Shown one piece after another: positions 60,401 through 64,000 of a stretch of 64,000 nt of DNA. The position numbers and the translations under genes were made by a program. The first letter of the stretch is position 1. Each line of letters begins with the position of its first letter. The DNA is from Linnemannia schmuckeri (Eukaryota; Mortierellomycota; Mortierellomycetes; Mortierellales; Mortierellaceae), in NCBI GenBank assembly GCA_029449235.1, contig JANATG010000015.1, forward strand, positions 1,054,001 to 1,118,000. Direction: 5' to 3'. The notes under the pieces are model-generated. The model saw only the letters and a list, made by a program, of their open reading frames with translations. It ran no database searches and was not told where the DNA came from.

Positions 60401-60610
60401 TCTGAACAGTGGGGTTACTTCCTCTCGCAAATGGCGGTCAGTCTGACTATCAACCAGTTCAGAAGTTGGCGATGGCTGTGAGACCGAAGGTTGAGGAATA
60501 AGGAGAGTAAGGGGAGGAAGCGGAGGGAGGGGTGTGGTGGGTGGATTGCCGAGAGAGGCGAAGAGAGCGGCGGTAGGATGCCGAGAGAGATTATCCCGAT
60601 GCGTGTCCAT
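54498..60610 (-). CDS. Very large orphan scaffold-like protein, 1,831 residues
   Basis: No named family. Exons 60610-59670, 59446-59209, 58980-58851 and 58684-54498; phases fit throughout. The N-terminus is Pro/Ser-rich with a poly-Gln run. Residues from about 250 on have a kinase-N-lobe-like order: KYLLKVFPDKTLFKH (Lys strand), IIQDAIEHELGAIEWAQKFL (Glu helix), then YGILGFILMEFPAEGILY (hinge-like). No HRD or DFG was found, so any such domain would be a pseudokinase. Later come WPKDFIEPTNF and FLPPYEEDMRGLFVKKVYSS, long Ser-rich linkers and a Glu/Gln coiled coil (ELERQKQQMEQQQREQKEQL). PPEVPPKD and PPAVPPKD are SH3-ligand-like. A helical end closes the protein. Overall it looks like a cytoskeletal or signalling scaffold; this is inference. 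Confidence 0.72.
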
Positions 60611-61425
60611 GGTTAGGAGATAAATGGGGTGTTTTACAGCAGGTAGTTTGTGGTTGTTGGTTGTTGGGTATGGTGGTTGGTTGTGGTTGTGATTGCTTTA
60701 GAGGAGATGAGAGTAAAAGAAAAGAAAAAAAGAGGTGTGATAGTTCGGTAGAATGGAAGAGAATACATAAAAGAGGGACAGGACGACGTCGTCATGCATA
60801 GAAGGACGCGCCTTAAATATGCCCGGGACCCCCATCCCCTCTGCAGCTGCAGGTATAAAAGGGTCCAGAGTGTGTGTGTGCCTGACATAGTCATTCAGAG
60901 AACGCGACAAAAGGGGTAATAAAAATTGGTGGCGTAAATTATAGTGAAATTATTTCGTGCCGTCATTGTCGTAGTGATGAGTACAAAGAGCACGGCTTTG
61001 TATGTGAGAACACATACATGTGGGTTGCAATTACAAAACGTTTCTAGCCTTAAAACCAGGTTGCCTGAGCGTCTTTTTTTTTTAAAAAAAAAAAAAAGGT
61101 CCTTGCAAAGAGCATTCTTGGCTTCAGGTATAGACAATTAAACAACAGGAACAAAGAAGTACGATGACGCGTAGTTGTAGGGTGGGTTGGACAAAAACAT
61201 CCTAAAAGACAAATATGCTTTAATGTGACACTATGATAATATGGTACAATGATGTGTTTTGTGAAAAGTTCACAAAAAAGACAAAAAGTCTGTGAACTGA
61301 CAAGCTGTTCATACAAGGAGAGAGGTTTTGAAAATAAAGGAAAAAGAAAAAAAAAAAAAAATTAAAAAAAGGTAAGAAAAAATGCAAGGAAATTAGCATG
61401 TAGTGAGGAGGAACAAAAGAAAGGC
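60611..61425. promoter_or_regulatory. Upstream region of the large orphan gene; homeobox 3' flank
   Basis: 800 bases. Nearest the orphan start is a CT-rich leader on the minus strand. A TATTTAAG on the minus strand near 60815 could be its TATA-like element. On the + strand a 12-base perfect palindrome CTGCAGCTGCAG (60841-60852) abuts TATAAAA (60854-60860), with no confirmed + gene after it. Confidence 0.45.
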
Positions 61426-64000
61426 TTAACGACCCCAACCAAGACCGGCCAAGACATTGGCGCACTCGATCTCATCCATGTTCATGTCGTCTGACTCTAC
61501 CGCGGCCGTGGCTGTTCCAGACAATGGTGACGACGACTTGTCCGCAGGAAGAACTCCACCCCAGCTGTGATTCCTCTCAAGAATGGGAAAACTTGCAGGG
61601 GACCGGCGTGAGGCATGCTCCAGTTCTACGCCGTACTCTCTGGTGGGCGAAGAGGTGATGAGCGACATGGACGTTCTCAACACCTTCCGAGGCATCTTGT
61701 GAACCCCGCTCCAGCTGTCCTGTGAGTGCTGCCTCTGCCTCTGATGGTGTTGCTGATACGGCTTTTGCTCCATTCCCAGGTCAAGCGACTTTCCAAACGT
61801 CTTGGCCATGCTTGCTCGCTTTTTGGCCTGCTCTTGGAAATCCTCCTCGTCCGTCTCATCGCCATTGGTGGGTGTCATCTGGGTCCTGGCAGTTCGCTTC
61901 TGTGCTTGGTGGGTCAGTGCCTTTCTTGGAGGGAAGGAGCGAAGGTCCGGCTGCTGCTGTTGTTGTTGTTGTACATGTTTCCAAGATGGCGTTGACGTCC
62001 TGCTCCGCATCTCATCCTCCGTGTCAGAATCAAAGAGATTCTGGCCGATTGAGAGTCGTCTGGCTCGCATGGCTGGCTGTCCCGTGGTCGGTTGAGTGAG
62101 AGTGTCAGTAGGAGTAACTGGAGTATGAGGAACTGGAGTAGGAGTAGCGGCAGCTGGAGACATGGGGTTGCCCAACTTGGACTGCGACTGAATTCGCTTG
62201 AAGCCATTACCCATGACCAACTGCAGTCGACGGGCCAACTCAACAGTACTGATCCCTGTGGATGAGGGAGTGGATGTCTTAGTAGAGGGAAGAACCGAGG
62301 CTAGAAATGACTTTGAGGCTCTGTTGGCGACACTGTCGATCGTATGTTTGCCGGTCTTAGAGAGTGTCGACTGCTTGAAGTTACTAGGGGCTGGTCGATG
62401 GTGGTGGTGGTACGAGTGAGGTTGGTGCTGCTGCTTTTGGCGATTAAGAACCTGCTCCATAAGAGACATTGTCCGAGGATAAGGAGGGCCGTAGCGATTG
62501 GTCGTCGAAGTCAAGAGTGGCTCTGGCATAGAACGGTGCTTTCGGGCACTCTTTGGGGCAGCAGATCGTGAGTGCGACTGTGATGGTATAGAAAGAGGCT
62601 GACGAGTAGTGTCGGTTCCTGAGGATGATGAAGGGATGGTTGGCGTTGACAGAGATCGATATGTCGGGATCGTTGCTGACTTTGACGCTGGGAAGAATGT
62701 CGTGTCGGATGATGGGGTCCCTGACAGTGAAGATGATGAGTTGAGAACGGGCTTGGACGACTTCTCCGACCAGGTCGCCATGACAGGGTTGTTACACTGA
62801 CCAGACCTCCTTTTGGCTTCCTGCAACAGCATGTTCAAGTGACGATCAGCAGTCTTAACATCTGCCAGTTCCTGGGTACTCCTAGTCACAGTCAATCCCT
62901 TATGCAAAGGCTCAGTCTCCTCGGCTTTGACGGTAACAAGACGTTCGCTCTCCGTCACAGGGTCCTTGGTCGATTCATGATGTGCCTGAGGTGGTGGAGA
63001 CTTAAATTGGGCAGCAGGTCTCAAGGGAGGAGATGACAAAGGCAAAGTCAGAGGCGAAAGAGAAGCCGGCAAAGCGGAGCAGGTATCTGCGCGAGCCAAC
63101 GATGGCGACCTCATCAAGGAACCGGTAGGAGGCGAGGAGGACATCAAATCAGAGCAGGATCTTGAACCTAGTCTCGATACATGCCCACGTCCACGCGTAG
63201 GTAAAAGGACAGGAGAAGCCGACATGTTGGAATCGCCTGACGATCGCCGATGTGACTCACCACCACCACCGTAGTTGATGCGCTCGCCATCAGATCGGAA
63301 CAGATCGTCTTCAGACCCTCCTGGGTGTACGCCGCCAATTCCACTTCCCGAGATAGACTTTTTCCGCAGTGTCTGGCGTCTGTTCTGGAACCAGATCTGC
63401 ACAGCTCGGACGCTCATCCCAAGTCTCTCTCCCAACTCCTGTCGTGTTGCTGCGTCTGGTAACAGGTTCTTGGCAAAGGCATCTTCCAAAATCTCGAGCT
63501 CCTCGCGGTTGGTCCTCCTTCTCCTCTTGCGCGGCTGTCCATTTGGAGATGTGCTGAAGTGTGAAGGGACAGCGTTGACCCAGTTGAGTGTCTTCCTCGG
63601 AGCGCTTGACGCGGCCCTGTCGAATGGGTGGAACGTCTGCTGGTGATGATGCTGTTGATGGTGTGCTCGATGAGGCTGCCTCTGACTTGATGTGCTGCTG
63701 TTGTGATGTTCGTTTGATTCCAATGTAGAATCAATTTCGAAACTGGATTCCAGAGGGTCGTCATGTTCCTGAAACTCTTGAGAGGACGGTGGCGTCATGG
63801 GAAGGTCTGTCAACTCGATTTTGACTATGGTCTCCTCCTCGTGCTGTTGGAAGGACGTCGATTTGAATCGGAACAGTGGTGTTGTTGAAGTAGGGCAAGG
63901 ATTGTTGTGGATGCTGGAAAAGACAGGTTCCTGGTTGGTTGGGGGTGGGGATGGTAATGATATTGGGGGGACAGGACAAGCAAGTGTCTCTGGTACGGGT
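61426..64000 (-). CDS. Homeobox transcription factor (5' end outside window)
   Basis: Nuclear DNA-binding protein, at least 857 residues in one exon. The frame is open from the stop at 61426 to the window edge at 64000, so the start lies beyond it; starts inside the window are therefore not trusted. The homeodomain is at about 63360-63535: RKRRRRTNREELEILEDAF, helix 2 TRQELGERLGMSVRAV, recognition helix VQIWFQNRRQTLRKK. Gln50 and Asn51 are present (WFQNRR). Upstream is a His/Gln-rich stretch. Downstream is about 600 residues of Ser/Pro-rich disorder with several SPxx and TPTPVPHTP repeats, ending in an acidic helix (DDMNMDEIECANVLAGLGWG). The domain most resembles Yox1/Yhp1-type fungal homeodomains, so a cell-cycle or morphogenesis role is possible but unproven. 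Confidence 0.88.
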   Translation of the reverse strand, partial: PVPETLACPVPPISLPSPPPTNQEPVFSSIHNNPCPTSTTPLFRFKSTSFQQHEEETIVKIELTDLPMTPPSSQEFQEHDDPLESSFEIDSTLESNEHHNSSTSSQRQPHRAHHQQHHHQQTFHPFDRAASSAPRKTLNWVNAVPSHFSTSPNGQPRKRRRRTNREELEILEDAFAKNLLPDAATRQELGERLGMSVRAVQIWFQNRRQTLRKKSISGSGIGGVHPGGSEDDLFRSDGERINYGGGGESHRRSSGDSNMSASPVLLPTRGRGHVSRLGSRSCSDLMSSSPPTGSLMRSPSLARADTCSALPASLSPLTLPLSSPPLRPAAQFKSPPPQAHHESTKDPVTESERLVTVKAEETEPLHKGLTVTRSTQELADVKTADRHLNMLLQEAKRRSGQCNNPVMATWSEKSSKPVLNSSSSLSGTPSSDTTFFPASKSATIPTYRSLSTPTIPSSSSGTDTTRQPLSIPSQSHSRSAAPKSARKHRSMPEPLLTSTTNRYGPPYPRTMSLMEQVLNRQKQQHQPHSYHHHHRPAPSNFKQSTLSKTGKHTIDSVANRASKSFLASVLPSTKTSTPSSTGISTVELARRLQLVMGNGFKRIQSQSKLGNPMSPAAATPTPVPHTPVTPTDTLTQPTTGQPAMRARRLSIGQNLFDSDTEDEMRSRTSTPSWKHVQQQQQQQPDLRSFPPRKALTHQAQKRTARTQMTPTNGDETDEEDFQEQAKKRASMAKTFGKSLDLGMEQKPYQQHHQRQRQHSQDSWSGVHKMPRKVLRTSMSLITSSPTREYGVELEHASRRSPASFPILERNHSWGGVLPADKSSSPLSGTATAAVESDDMNMDEIECANVLAGLGWGR

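Noticed and set aside
60944..61141. 65-codon + frame downstream of the palindrome/TATA pair
   Set aside because: First codon is GTG, the frame runs through a T/A homopolymer and has no recognisable features; kept only as part of a regulatory observation.
63813..63815. TTG codon as start of the homeobox protein
   Set aside because: The same frame is open and coding-like to the window edge, so the true start is outside the window.

Overview
The window is nuclear DNA from a fungus. Genes are compact and intron-rich: GT-AG introns of about 60-300 bases, often with CTAAC-type branch sites, CT-rich leaders and many A or T homopolymers. The gene set is wholly eukaryotic: histone H1, ribosomal protein eL36, EB1, a mitochondrial carrier, an Mdv1-type mitochondrial fission adaptor, D-arabinono-1,4-lactone oxidase and a Tps2-type trehalose protein. 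COA8 and TMEM135 homologues, a double GATA-finger factor and Ser/Gln-rich insertions fit an early-diverging, Mortierella-like lineage better than a yeast. That placement is inference; 'fungus' is firm. Exon models were built by hand. In the spliced models reading phase is preserved across every junction given; pICln is the exception, because its last exon cannot be joined.

Layout. 1-14 kb: the 3' end of an ER protein disulfide isomerase (+), an alkenal/quinone reductase (+), a BAHD-type acyltransferase with altered catalytic motif (-), Mdv1 (-) and a TMEM135-like membrane protein (+). 14-24 kb: D-arabinono-1,4-lactone oxidase (-) with a decayed tandem duplicate next to it, COA8 (-), a two-helix membrane protein with a PPxY motif (+) and pICln (-). 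24-32 kb: an intronless F-box protein (+) and a large GATA factor (+). 33-42 kb: mitochondrial phosphate carrier (-), a 79-residue protein (+), an interrupted reading frame (+), eL36 (+) and Tps2 (-). 42.4-45.5 kb: a gene-free interval holding a degenerate tandem repeat array. 45.5-54 kb: histone H1 (+), EB1 (+) and a membrane RING-H2 protein (+). 54.5-64 kb: an 1,831-residue orphan protein (-) and a homeobox factor (-) whose 5' end lies outside the window.

How the genes relate. This is an ordinary chromosomal segment, with no operon, secondary-metabolite cluster or identifiable mobile element. Several products act in mitochondria (Mdv1, COA8, the phosphate carrier, D-arabinono-lactone oxidase, possibly TMEM135), but nothing in the sequence shows they are co-regulated.

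Most notable: (1) a roughly 240-base degenerate tandem repeat array of seven or more units at about 43.33-45.04 kb; (2) a recent-looking duplication and decay of D-arabinono-lactone oxidase with exon 1 lost at a poly-A junction; (3) an acyltransferase in which the catalytic His motif is Asp-Ser while the structural DFG motif remains; (4) recurrent long T tracts directly behind 5' splice sites; (5) repeated use of AAG 3' splice sites.
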